Shown here: positions 27,599-36,268 of the stretch, piece by piece
Position numbering within the stretch: position 1 is the stretch's first letter
Layout of the letters: each line of letters starts with the position of its first letter
Assembly (NCBI RefSeq): GCF_945859825.1
Contig: NZ_CAMAPC010000002.1
Location: 1 to 64,000, forward strand
From: Pseudoalteromonas holothuriae
GTDB taxonomy: Bacteria; Pseudomonadota; Gammaproteobacteria; Enterobacterales; Alteromonadaceae
DNA length: 64,000 bases
Reading direction: 5' to 3'
Program-made: the position numbers and the translations under genes
The notes under the pieces: model-generated
The model's input: the letters and a program-made list of their open reading frames with translations, nothing else
Database searches by the model: none
Told to the model about the DNA's origin: nothing

Positions 27599-28420
27599 TT
27601 ACACTGGCTTTTGTGCAATTAAAATCGAGTGAAAGTTATCTGCATATGTTTGCACCTTTAATTTCAGTGCAAATGGTAAAAGCCCAGACTCATCAATACT
27701 AGGATATAGTAATGTGCGCAAATTATACGCTGTGCGCACCACCAATTGCGCACCTGGGCGCATGTGTTCAAATAAATGTTTAATGATCTGATCTTTAATC
27801 TTTTCATCACCGACTAATGCCGCAAGCCAAATAACATCATATTGCTGTAATTGGTCTTGCTTACACACATCATTGTGAATAAAGGTCATGTTTTTGTCTG
27901 GCCTCAAGGCTTCACTAACCGCTTTGCCTAGCATGAGATCTGATTGGTTGATATCGAGGTTCTCTACGACCAAATCGGCATTAAGCAACGCCAAAGAGGT
28001 GAGTGGCAGCGCCCCTGAGCCAACCATTAAAACATTTTTTACAGGTTCGTTAGCCAATGAGTAAATCGCGTTAATCTCAAGGCCAGTTGCTCGCTCATAA
28101 TGTTGAAAATAAGGATACTCTTGTCTTAATAAAGTCGCTGAATCTTCGCTTTGAATAAGGCGTTGCGCCCAGTGTCTTTCATACAAACTTGATGCTTGAC
28201 TGAATAAGTGTTGGATACCGGGTTTTATTTGCTGAATATCTGGTTGAGCTAATACACCAGTTGCGAACTCACTGCCATGCTCATTAGATAATAAGTCTAA
28301 AAAGCGATGAAACTTGCTCATATTGTCTGGTGTTATTTCGAGTTTAGACATTGCTGTAATATTTTTGTATTCATGTGCAATGTGTGCCGCATGGGTTTCT
28401 ACCGAGTGAGATATCGTCAT
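27599..28420 (-). CDS. Nicotianamine synthase family protein (CntL-like metallophore synthase)
   Basis: 273 aa. Rossmann-like SAM-binding region NVLMVGSGALPLTSLAL (about residues 129-145) is followed by acidic VENLDINQ, and HNDVC and DVIWLAALVG follow. The upstream segment YPYFQHYERATGLEINAI (about 102-119) and the later VVRTAYNLRTLLYP are typical of nicotianamine synthases and bacterial CntL. These enzymes transfer aminobutyrate from SAM onto an amino acid (His in staphylopine/pseudopaline). The gene is first in an operon with the MFS exporter and hot-dog protein. A Zur-like box lies 29-44 bases upstream of the start. No opine dehydrogenase or histidine racemase gene is adjacent, so the product may differ from known opine metallophores. 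Confidence 0.85.
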   Translation of the reverse strand: MTISHSVETHAAHIAHEYKNITAMSKLEITPDNMSKFHRFLDLLSNEHGSEFATGVLAQPDIQQIKPGIQHLFSQASSLYERHWAQRLIQSEDSATLLRQEYPYFQHYERATGLEINAIYSLANEPVKNVLMVGSGALPLTSLALLNADLVVENLDINQSDLMLGKAVSEALRPDKNMTFIHNDVCKQDQLQQYDVIWLAALVGDEKIKDQIIKHLFEHMRPGAQLVVRTAYNLRTLLYPSIDESGLLPFALKLKVQTYADNFHSILIAQKPV

Positions 28421-28448
28421 AAGTAAATTGCTATGTCATCCTTAATTT

Positions 28449-28464
28449 ATGTTATAACATATCA
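28449..28464 (-). promoter_or_regulatory. Zur-like operator upstream of nicotianamine synthase-like gene
   Basis: ATGTTATAACATATCA on the plus strand, that is TGATATGTTATAACAT on the minus strand. It is identical over 16 bases to the box before the TonB receptor. The inner ATGTTATAACAT is a perfect palindrome. Its position close to the start is suited to repression. Confidence 0.78.
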
Positions 28465-28541
28465 TTTGTATTGCTTGTGTGTAAATAAGTGTGTGGAAGT
28501 ATTTTACCTAAACTATATACATGCTGCTAAAAGCAAATTGA

Positions 28542-28560
28542 TGCCTTGTGGGACAAGGCA
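28542..28560. terminator. Hairpin after the TonB receptor gene
   Basis: Perfect 8-base arms TGCCTTGT and ACAAGGCA with a GGG loop lie 10 bases beyond the receptor stop. A run of T/A on the outer side makes it suitable as an intrinsic terminator, strongest in the plus direction. It separates the receptor from the synthase operon, which has its own operator. Confidence 0.6.
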
Positions 28561-28570
28561 CTTTTTTAGG

Positions 28571-30700
28571 TTAGAAGTTATAAGAAGTTGAAAGTTGAAT
28601 CTTACGAGGCTCACCGGGTTGAACCCACATTTGTGTATATGAGTTAGTGTAATGTTTACGGTCAAACGCATTGTGTACTTGTGCTTTGATAGCCCAGCGC
28701 TCATTGACTTCATATTCAGCAAAGAGGTTAAAAACCACATAAGATGGCAAATAGAAGTCACTACCGCGTTGCCCTAATCGCTTATCAACATATTGAAAAC
28801 CAATGCCTGCAGACATATTCTTGTCATAGATCTTATAATGTTTGATAAGTTGTAAGCTTGCCGCATTTTCTGGAATATTCAGTAAATCATCACCCGCTTT
28901 GATGCCAACGTATAAGCCAGTATCTATCGAGTCTTTTTCTACTTGAGCATCGAGGTACGTATATGAAAACCTAATTTGTGCATCACCAGGTAATTGTCCT
29001 GCAATATCTAGTTCAACACCACGGCTGCTGGCCTCGCCAATAGCGGTATTAAATCCTGGGTTTTGCACATCGGCGACAATAATATTGGTTTGTTCACTGT
29101 CAAAATAGGCCAGCGTAATATCTAAACTGTTATCAATTAATGACCATTTTGTACCAAGCTCTACAGACTCACTTTGATTGGGTTCAAAGCCATTACCTTG
29201 ATGGTCAGTTCCAAAGTTTAAGCGGTATCCTTCACCATAAGTTGAATAGAGTGACCAGTTGTCAGTTAATTGATATACAAGCCCCAGCTGAGGGCTAAAA
29301 TGTTGCTCAGATTGCTCCGCAGACAGGTTGCGTATTTTATCGTCAGTTGTTTGCTTTAACCAATCAAACCTGCCTCCAATTCGTATTTGTAATGAGTCAG
29401 ACACACTGATTTGATCTTGAATATACATACCTGTCGCCCACTGGTTTTGTTGACGTACAACCACAGGCTTTGGTGTGGGTGGTGTATGTTGTCCATAAAC
29501 TGGTTGATGTATATTCAATGCATATAACTGTGCGTTAGTAGGGCTTGTGCTAAGAGCGGGTGCTCGCGCGACACGATAATCTCTATCAAATTCAAAGCGG
29601 TCATAGTCGATACCTGCGATGATGTGATGCTTAAATCCGCCAGCTTCAATATCTCCCGCTAACTCAAAACGCGCCACGTATTGATCCGTATCATACGCTC
29701 TACTTCGGTGTTGGCGTGTTAAGGTTTGACCATCAAGGTATAGTTTTTGGCGTGAAGGTGACACATCAGCATCACTTGATAAGCTATCCAATTCTGTTTG
29801 TCTAAATGCCAGCGCAGAGCTTAATTGCCATACATCATTGACATCATATTGCCACTGCAGTTGGTGTCCGTGTACCATTGTGGTCGTGGGCCCGTCACCT
29901 GGCTCACCTAAAAAGCGCTCAATAGGCATAAAATCAAAATTACCTTGCAACGCGATAATTCCTCTATCGAATGGGATTTCTTGCTCTGCATATTCAAGCT
30001 CATATGTCCAAGAAGAGCGTTCATTGTGTTCAAAAGCAAATGCAGCCGTAATACCTTGTTTTTGTGTTTCTATGGTGTCGCGAAAGCTGTCTTCTTGTTG
30101 GTAAAAGCCGATAAATCGACCTGCCAAATTATCAGACAATACAGTGTTAACATCGGCTTCTACACGCTGATTTTGGCGGCTGCCCAAAGTTAATTCAAAC
30201 GCACTTGAAGACGTAAATGTTGGCTTCTTAGTGACTAAGTTAATTGACCCGCCAGGCTCCCCACGGCCAAATAGTGCCGCCTTTGGCCCTTTGAGTACCT
30301 CAACTCGTTCAATGCCTGAGGCATCACGGGGCCCTGAGAAACCTCGACCGGCATTAAAGCCATTAACTAAATAGCCACTGGGCACATTTTCATCGCCAAA
30401 AAAGCCACGAATAGCAAAACTATCCCAAAGCCCACCTAAACTATTTTGACGGCTCACTGAGGCCGACATATCTAGAATTTGTGTTAAGCCATTTAAGCCA
30501 GTGCTTTCAATAAGTTCTGCATCAAATTCTAAAACAGCTTCTGGAGACTGTAAGTGAGTAAACTCACCACGATAAGCTTGACGCTCGCCGGTGACTTCAA
30601 TTGTCTCTATTGCTGAGTTATCATTCGCTTGAGCCGAAAAAGCGGCAGCCAGTGAAAGAGAAAGTACGCTTAAACGACAAGCATAATGTGAGGGTATCAT
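28571..30700 (-). CDS. TonB-dependent receptor, probable metallophore receptor
   Basis: 709 aa from the ATG at 30700 (AGGA six bases upstream); an in-frame TTG at 30706 is less likely. A signal peptide (LSVLSLSLAAAFSAQA) leads to a TonB box-like ETIEVTGER. The plug domain (VLKGPKAALFGRGEPGGSINLVTKKP) and a 22-strand-type barrel end in the C-terminal aromatic residue (LSTSYNF). The plug sequence type is that of siderophore receptors. A Zur-like box lies 17-32 bases upstream of the start. Next to the nicotianamine synthase operon it corresponds to CntO of pseudopaline systems and would import the metal-loaded product across the outer membrane. Confidence 0.92.
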   Translation of the reverse strand: MIPSHYACRLSVLSLSLAAAFSAQANDNSAIETIEVTGERQAYRGEFTHLQSPEAVLEFDAELIESTGLNGLTQILDMSASVSRQNSLGGLWDSFAIRGFFGDENVPSGYLVNGFNAGRGFSGPRDASGIERVEVLKGPKAALFGRGEPGGSINLVTKKPTFTSSSAFELTLGSRQNQRVEADVNTVLSDNLAGRFIGFYQQEDSFRDTIETQKQGITAAFAFEHNERSSWTYELEYAEQEIPFDRGIIALQGNFDFMPIERFLGEPGDGPTTTMVHGHQLQWQYDVNDVWQLSSALAFRQTELDSLSSDADVSPSRQKLYLDGQTLTRQHRSRAYDTDQYVARFELAGDIEAGGFKHHIIAGIDYDRFEFDRDYRVARAPALSTSPTNAQLYALNIHQPVYGQHTPPTPKPVVVRQQNQWATGMYIQDQISVSDSLQIRIGGRFDWLKQTTDDKIRNLSAEQSEQHFSPQLGLVYQLTDNWSLYSTYGEGYRLNFGTDHQGNGFEPNQSESVELGTKWSLIDNSLDITLAYFDSEQTNIIVADVQNPGFNTAIGEASSRGVELDIAGQLPGDAQIRFSYTYLDAQVEKDSIDTGLYVGIKAGDDLLNIPENAASLQLIKHYKIYDKNMSAGIGFQYVDKRLGQRGSDFYLPSYVVFNLFAEYEVNERWAIKAQVHNAFDRKHYTNSYTQMWVQPGEPRKIQLSTSYNF

Positions 30701-30716
30701 TATCAATCCTTCATTT

Positions 30717-30732
30717 TGATATGTTATAACAT
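30717..30732 (-). promoter_or_regulatory. Zur-like operator upstream of the TonB receptor
   Basis: TGATATGTTATAACAT with the perfect palindrome ATGTTATAACAT at 30721-30732. It is the same 16-mer as the box before the synthase operon, there in the opposite orientation on the plus strand. It overlaps the expected promoter of the receptor gene. Confidence 0.78.
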
Positions 30733-31352
30733 TTTGCGTACTGTATCATGAGTCTTTCAGGCTGTTAAGCGTTAATCGTTTAATAGAATGGGTTGTTCTT
30801 TAATATTTTTAAGTGAATAAGCGCGCTATATTTCTCTGCGCTAATAAATTAGAAAGTAGAAATAAGTTTATGATTTATTTGCACTCATTTTTATTAAATG
30901 GATGCCTAACCAATGAAAATGAAAAATAACAGCTTAAAGATACTCTAAGGCATGATTGTGAATATTTGAACATAGCTTATAGCACTTACTAACTATGAAG
31001 TATTTAAAGAATTTTAACTGATTAAATGTACTGTAATCACCATATTTTAAGTTGATTTGTATATGTGTAAAAGGCGTTAATATTTAGCCAGTCAACTTTA
31101 GAGATGATGAATAAAAATAGGAAATGAAAACTTACAAGTTAATGCAAAAAAAAGATAACAGTTGTGAAATATGTTGATATATTACTTGGGGTAGTGCAAG
31201 TGCCGCAAAATTGACTACAAAAAAATGGCTAACACTTTCTAGTAAAAAAGAGTTTAAGAGACTAGTTAATAAAGGCCGATAATGTGGATATTTCAATGAG
31301 TCTTTAGTTTTGATTAAAACTGCTTATTTAATAGCTATAATTAGGAGAATAA
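30733..31352. other. Intergenic stretch, AT-rich, no clear gene
   Basis: About 620 bases between the divergent receptor and LysE genes. A short reading frame at 31124-31282 begins with an ATG but is broken by an in-frame TGA at 31175-31177. It continues open for 34 more codons to a TAA, and looks like a decayed small gene. Nothing else was recognised. Confidence 0.5.
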
Positions 31353-31964
31353 ATGGATAATTACCTCATTTATATTGGTGTTGCTTTGGTGACTATTTTG
31401 GTTCCTGGCCCAGCAGTTGTTTTAACGCTTAACAATTCCATGCAAAGAGGGTTACCAAGAACACTAGCTGGTATTTTTGGGGTCTCGCTCGGTATTTTGC
31501 TTGTTGCTGTCATTTCCGCTACAGGCGTTGGTGTTTTGCTTGCTAATTCTCTTTTCGCTTTCTCTGTAGTAAAAATGATGGGGGCGATATACCTTATTTA
31601 TTTGGGTATTAAAATGTTGCGATCTAAAGGAGGCGTTGATCAACCGCCCACTTTGCAAAGCGTTTCTTATCGATATTGTTTTTTAGAAGGTTTTTTCGTT
31701 TCTGTTTCAAACCCAAAAGCCATTGTGTTTTTTATCGCTATTTTCCCCCAATTCATCAATACAACGCAAAGCTACATGGCCCAGTTTATACTTTTAGCTG
31801 TTACTTTTAGCGTACTGGTTCTTATGATTCATACTGCCTATGCATTGTTTGCCTCACTTGCCAAAACAAAGTTTTCGTCAAAACAAGACGGCGCTATTTT
31901 AAACAAGGTAAGTGGTAGTATTTTTGTGTGTTTTGGTGTTGGTCTTGCAACAGCTAGCAGGTAG
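31353..31964 (+). CDS. LysE/RhtB family amino-acid exporter
   Basis: 203 aa with about six membrane helices. The family opening is present (VTILVPGPAVVLTLNNSMQRGLPRTLAGIFGVSLG, of which VPGP and the G...G pattern are diagnostic), as is the later LEGFFVSVSNPKAIVFFIAIFPQF. Members export amino acids or small metabolites. AGGAGA precedes the ATG. The GH18 gene starts 49 bases downstream on the same strand, but a functional link is not evident. Confidence 0.93.
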   Translation: MDNYLIYIGVALVTILVPGPAVVLTLNNSMQRGLPRTLAGIFGVSLGILLVAVISATGVGVLLANSLFAFSVVKMMGAIYLIYLGIKMLRSKGGVDQPPTLQSVSYRYCFLEGFFVSVSNPKAIVFFIAIFPQFINTTQSYMAQFILLAVTFSVLVLMIHTAYALFASLAKTKFSSKQDGAILNKVSGSIFVCFGVGLATASR

Positions 31965-32013
31965 AGCGCTGCAAGTATGCATGTTGCTTACTGATATGCA
32001 TAAACGGGTTGGT

Positions 32014-33084
32014 ATGGAGTTATTTGTTAGATATATTTTTTTTGTAGCTTTTTTAGCATTATTCGGTTGTTCTGAAAAATCAGGCAGTATGTACGCTGAA
32101 CATATCTCTGAACCGAGTTGTAAACCCATTATTGCAGTTTATCCTGTTTGGAAGCATAGTAATGCAGAATTAAAGTCATTGCCTTGGAATGATTTCACGC
32201 ATATTGCCATTTCTTCAATTTACCCAATGTCTACCGGTGAACTGCATTCCCAAGAGGCTGATTTATTTGTAGATACTCTTGTTTCATTGGCTCATAGTAA
32301 GGATAAAAAAGTTATTATTTCTGTCGGTGGTGCAGGTAAGGGGAGCCAAGGGTTTGTTGAACTTTATAAAAATCATGAGCGAGTAACAGAGTTTGTATCT
32401 AATTTATTGCTGTATGTTGAACATCATAAAATTGACGGTATTGATATAGATTGGGAATATTGGACTTACCAGCATGTGCAAGGAAAAAGTGGCAATGACC
32501 CTATCGAAAGTCAACAACTAGTAGATCTTGTTAAACGTTTAAAAGCGACTATGAAACCAGAGTTGCTTCTTACGGTAGATATTATGGCGGGTCACTGGGT
32601 TGGAGAGCAATACCTACCTGAACTACAAAAGCATGCAGATTACGTTAATTTAATGGCATTTGACTTTACTGGTGCTTGGCCTGAATCAGCGATTGGATAC
32701 CACTCAGATTATAGTACATTCATAAAATCCATCGAGTTCGTATTAGACAGAGGATTTAATAGAAATCAGGTTTTAGTTGGCGTACCAGCGTACGGCATTG
32801 AGTTTGAAAATGCGTCGAATAATACGATAAATCATCACTCTTATCGCAGTATAGTGAATGAACTCGATGGAAATTTGGCAGATATAGCTAAAGAGAAATT
32901 TAATAATATCTATTTTGAATCACCACAAACCATAAAAAAGAAATTTAGTTATGTAAAGGATGAGTTACTAGGTGGTATTTTTATGTTTGAAGTAACCTCT
33001 GATCATCGAAGTCCTGAGCATAGCCTACTTAAATCGGCCCAATCTATAATCAATGACAATTGCCCAAATAATGAACTGCAATAA
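32014..33084 (+). CDS. GH18-family lipoprotein (chitinase-like)
   Basis: 356 aa from the ATG at 32014, which gives a lipoprotein signal (VRYIFFVAFLALFGCS, lipobox Cys near residue 19). Upstream in-frame starts (31912, 31996) would extend into the LysE gene and spoil the signal. The GH18 signature KIDGIDIDWEYW is present with catalytic Glu148. LLTVDIMAG, YVNLMAFDFTGAW and GVPAYGIEF complete the TIM-barrel motifs. Enzymes of this family cleave beta-1,4 GlcNAc linkages. No chitin-binding module is present, and the anchoring suggests periplasmic or surface processing of oligosaccharides. Confidence 0.88.
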   Translation: MELFVRYIFFVAFLALFGCSEKSGSMYAEHISEPSCKPIIAVYPVWKHSNAELKSLPWNDFTHIAISSIYPMSTGELHSQEADLFVDTLVSLAHSKDKKVIISVGGAGKGSQGFVELYKNHERVTEFVSNLLLYVEHHKIDGIDIDWEYWTYQHVQGKSGNDPIESQQLVDLVKRLKATMKPELLLTVDIMAGHWVGEQYLPELQKHADYVNLMAFDFTGAWPESAIGYHSDYSTFIKSIEFVLDRGFNRNQVLVGVPAYGIEFENASNNTINHHSYRSIVNELDGNLADIAKEKFNNIYFESPQTIKKKFSYVKDELLGGIFMFEVTSDHRSPEHSLLKSAQSIINDNCPNNELQ

Positions 33085-33353
33085 AGATGGTGAAATGTTT
33101 TACTTATTGGTGTGCTATTTATTTTCACTAGGAAAGCACTAGGGTCTGTTGATCTTTGAGGTATGAATTTTTTTCAAATCAAAGGCATTCATTACGCGAA
33201 ATGAGCAATGCAGCATAATAGTTTATGTCAGTTGCGATGTGTATTTCACATTCGCTTCACAGCGACCTTATTAATCTTTGGCAATAAAATATAATGAACT
33301 TACGCACGAGCCTCAGTAGGCAGCGTAATGTAAAAAATTAATAACTTGATTTT
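33085..33353. other. Intergenic stretch before MITE copy B
   Basis: It begins with no terminator-like hairpin that I can support. The sequence AGGGTCTGTTGATCTTTGAG near 33140 looks like the end of an insertion element, but no matching partner end was found. No gene is seen. Confidence 0.3.
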
Positions 33354-33516
33354 TATACTAATTTTATTGAAAATTTGATCATTCTAGCGAGCTAAATGAC
33401 TTATTAACTGCGTTTAAAAGGCTCATGTAGAATAACGACATACCGATTTTTTGTCTGTTTGTAAGCTATTTATTTGTCGCAATGTCTCGTCATTTATTTA
33501 ATGCAATTGGTACTAT
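33354..33516. repeat. MITE-like interspersed repeat, copy B (longest)
   Basis: It shares the core TTGATCATTCTAGCGAGCT with copy A and, allowing C-to-T in the core, with copy C. It also shares AATAACGA.ATACC and the later AAGCTATT.ATT.TCGCA..TCTCGT with copy C, and the 3' end TTTATTTAATGCAAT with copy A. The right end (CAATTGGTACTATA) is an imperfect inverse of the left end. It abuts the ribosome site of the following serine hydrolase gene and so may carry part of its promoter. Confidence 0.7.
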
Positions 33517-33526
33517 AAGGAAGAAA

Positions 33527-35356
33527 ATGCCAAATATTGTGATGTACCCAGTGCTACTATTTATTTTGTTCACTTCTTATGTGAATACTTCTTTTGCTGC
33601 AGCGAATAGTACATTTGAAAGTAAAATATCGGGTGTGTTAACAAAAGAAAACTTAGTGGGGATCAGCTGGTCTACCATTGTTGATAATCAAATAGAGGTG
33701 GGCGCTGCAGGTTATGCCAATATTGCAGATTCTCAACCAATGCAAGTTACAACGCAGATGCATGTTGGCTCGGTTACAAAGTCTGTATTAGCCGTGGGTG
33801 TATTACGCTTGATCACACAAGGGAAGTTGTCATTAAACACCAATGTAGAATCTTTACTTCCTGAGCTAAATTTTATCAACCCGTGGGGTGATACTTCTCC
33901 TATCAGGGTCAAGCACTTACTTGAACACACCGCAGGCTTGGACAATATCAGAATGTGGCAATTTTTAAGTACGAAGCCATCACCCAATATGCCTTTAAAG
34001 GGGGCTTTCCCAGCTGATGATCCAACCTTGTTGCGTGTAAGAACTGAGCCTGGTACACAATATGTTTATTCAAATATGGGTTATAACTTACTTGGGATGG
34101 TGATAGAACGTGTAACATCGGTACGGTATGAATATTACTTAGATACGGAACTATTAAAGCCTATAGAAATGGATGACAGCACTTTTGAATTTGTGAGCCA
34201 ACAGGGTATGAATGCAAGCTCCTTATTGGCAATGGGTTATCACGAAAATAATGTGCAACAGCTTGCGGTTCCAATGTATGCAAGAGCGGCTGGGCAATTC
34301 ACAACAACAGCACAGGACATGATAAAATTTATCGCGTTTTTATTAAGTGATGGCATGTTGGACGGTGAGGTGTTTATTGCCTCACACCTTATGGCAATGC
34401 TATCACTACCTAACAAAACAGATGCCCATAATGCAGGGCTAAATATAGGACATGGTTTGGCGCTGGCAGTTCGAGATAGGCATGGGGTTGTTGGCATGTG
34501 TCATCCAGGTACTACATTTGGTTTTCGCGCTTATATTTGTATATTTCCTGAAGAGAATAAAGGCTTTTTTTACACAATTAACACCGACAGTGAAACCGCA
34601 GACTATGAAAAATTTAATAAGTTGTTTATCGAGAAATTGGCTGTGGCGTCTGCACCTGTCGTTTTACCTAGCGGTGCTGAGCAAGAGTTAGAGAATTTAA
34701 CAGGAATTTACTTTCTGGCACCAAATAATAGAGCAGAATTTGAGTTTGTTGACATGATTTTTAACTTTATTTGGGTTGCGTCTGCAAATGACCACTTAAC
34801 GCTAAAATCGTTGCAAAGCAAAGATAAAATACTGCTTCCATTAGGTGATAATCTATTTAGAGACATTACTCGAGCACAGCCATCACACGTTGCATACGTT
34901 AATGATGATGAAGAGCTCATGCTAAGTAATGGCCTTAAAACATACCAAAAAGGCTCGTTAATAACTGTGGTCTTTTACTGGCTTAGCTTAGCGCTTGGAA
35001 TACTTGGTCTAACATATCTTGTATTGACTGGGTTATTTAGAACATGCACATGGGATAAAGAAAAGCTGTATGGTACTGGTTTGGTTTTATTAAATATTCT
35101 GCTATTTATATTGCCGGGATATTTATTTACAGAGCAATCATTTTTAGAGTTTGGAGACATTACACCAGCAAGTATCTCTTTAGCTATTTTGTCAGGGTTA
35201 TTACCTATCTCTGTGTTGGTATCACTTTATGTTTGTTATCAAAAGAGGCCGTTGCGTAAGGTGCAAAAATTTGATTCGGCGTCACTCGTACTGCTGTTAC
35301 AGTTGTGCATTGTGCTGTTGTACTGGAATCAACTGCCGATTATATTTTGGCAGTAA
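33527..35356 (+). CDS. Serine beta-lactamase-like hydrolase with C-terminal membrane domain
   Basis: 609 aa from the ATG at 33527, which has AAGGAAG just upstream and opens a signal peptide (VMYPVLLFILFTSYVNTSFAAA). A longer frame from 33482 would translate part of the MITE repeat and is rejected. The beta-lactamase/DD-peptidase class C motifs are: Ser82 in GSVTKSV (SxxK), Tyr181 in YSNMGYN and the third motif HPGTTFG. The last 130 or so residues form about four membrane helices, which ties the enzyme to the inner membrane. Likely activities are esterase, D-amino-peptide hydrolase or similar. True beta-lactam resistance is not implied. Confidence 0.88.
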   Translation: MPNIVMYPVLLFILFTSYVNTSFAAANSTFESKISGVLTKENLVGISWSTIVDNQIEVGAAGYANIADSQPMQVTTQMHVGSVTKSVLAVGVLRLITQGKLSLNTNVESLLPELNFINPWGDTSPIRVKHLLEHTAGLDNIRMWQFLSTKPSPNMPLKGAFPADDPTLLRVRTEPGTQYVYSNMGYNLLGMVIERVTSVRYEYYLDTELLKPIEMDDSTFEFVSQQGMNASSLLAMGYHENNVQQLAVPMYARAAGQFTTTAQDMIKFIAFLLSDGMLDGEVFIASHLMAMLSLPNKTDAHNAGLNIGHGLALAVRDRHGVVGMCHPGTTFGFRAYICIFPEENKGFFYTINTDSETADYEKFNKLFIEKLAVASAPVVLPSGAEQELENLTGIYFLAPNNRAEFEFVDMIFNFIWVASANDHLTLKSLQSKDKILLPLGDNLFRDITRAQPSHVAYVNDDEELMLSNGLKTYQKGSLITVVFYWLSLALGILGLTYLVLTGLFRTCTWDKEKLYGTGLVLLNILLFILPGYLFTEQSFLEFGDITPASISLAILSGLLPISVLVSLYVCYQKRPLRKVQKFDSASLVLLLQLCIVLLYWNQLPIIFWQ

Positions 35357-35383
35357 TGAACTTTGACTTGCTATCGTAGATAG

Positions 35384-35935
35384 TCAATATACAGCATTGT
35401 TTATTAAATCTGCTGGCGAATTCCAGCGATAAATATACTCTTTAGTTTTGTTGTTACATGGTGTGAGCCAAAAACCTGACCCTATGTTCTGTGCGCCTTT
35501 TGACTCATAAAATGCAATCGCTTTGGGGTTGCATGCAAGTACTTCAAGATATAAGCCTTGGGTTTGATAGTGTGCTAGTGCCCACTTTGAGGCAGCAGAT
35601 AGTAAACTTGAGCCTACGCCTAGCCCTTTAGCTTCAGGCTTTACATGCAGGTTATCAATCAGTGTGCCAAACTTAGGGTGGTTGTTACCATACAAACAAA
35701 TAAAGCCGCAAAATTCATTATTAATTTGTGCAATTAAAACAAGCTGATTGATTTTTGGGTGGTTTAATCTAGTTAGCCAAATTTGTTTACGTTCGTTAAA
35801 AACAGTATCGCGTAAGTACTCTTTGGATATCGCAGTTCTATAGTTTTCTTGCCAACTCTTAGCATGCAGTGTGGCAATCAAAAGAGAGTCATCTGGGTTG
35901 GCTGCTCTAATTTTTATAGTGTGTGAGCTATCCAT
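35384..35935 (-). CDS. GNAT family N-acetyltransferase
   Basis: 183 aa. The GNAT acetyl-CoA motif is seen as LHVKPEAKGLGVGSSLLSAAS (Q/RxxGxG/A as KGLGVG), followed by LYLEVLACNPKAIAFYESKGAQ, the conserved beta4-alpha4 region. The substrate cannot be read from sequence. It is convergent with the serine hydrolase gene. Confidence 0.9.
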   Translation of the reverse strand: MDSSHTIKIRAANPDDSLLIATLHAKSWQENYRTAISKEYLRDTVFNERKQIWLTRLNHPKINQLVLIAQINNEFCGFICLYGNNHPKFGTLIDNLHVKPEAKGLGVGSSLLSAASKWALAHYQTQGLYLEVLACNPKAIAFYESKGAQNIGSGFWLTPCNNKTKEYIYRWNSPADLINNAVY

Positions 35936-36105
35936 ATGATTTACTACCTCGTTAAGGCTTTGTTAGCAGACAACACCAGCACATAAGGAAAAATCAGTGC
36001 CATCTGTTGCTTGCTCGTACTCATTAGCTATTACGTAATGTCACATTTTTTAAATCTAATATTCAAAGGCTTAAAAAGATATTCTCTCAACATAGTGACA
36101 TAATT

Positions 36106-36234
36106 TAATACCAGTTTTTATTAAAACATTGATCATTTTAGCGAGCTAAATGACTCATGTAAAATAACGAGATACCAAATTTTTTGCTTAGTTACTAAGC
36201 TATTCATTATCGCATTATCTCGTGAAATCAATAG
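36106..36234. repeat. MITE-like interspersed repeat, copy C
   Basis: It begins TAATACCA, has the core TTGATCATTTTAGCGAGCTA, and lacks the TTAACTGCGTTTAAAAGG segment present in copy B. The right end is decayed after ATCTCGTGAAATCAAT. It lies in the 333-base gap between the GNAT and AraC genes, in which no gene was seen. Confidence 0.65.
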
Positions 36235-36268
36235 CTTAAACTTGATAAACTATCGTAATAAGCACGAA

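Noticed and set aside
31912..32013. Longer N-terminus for the GH18 lipoprotein overlapping the LysE gene
   Set aside because: It would place more than 30 residues ahead of a canonical lipoprotein signal.
33140..33165. AGGGTCTGTTGATCTTTGAG as an insertion-sequence end
   Set aside because: No matching inverted end or transposase fragment was found nearby.
33482..33526. Upstream start of the serine hydrolase
   Set aside because: These codons lie in the MITE-like repeat; the ATG at 33527 has a ribosome site and opens a signal peptide.
33527..35356. Beta-lactam resistance gene
   Set aside because: The motifs fit the broad serine beta-lactamase/DD-peptidase/esterase family, but the membrane C-terminal domain and lack of close class C features argue against a dedicated resistance enzyme.
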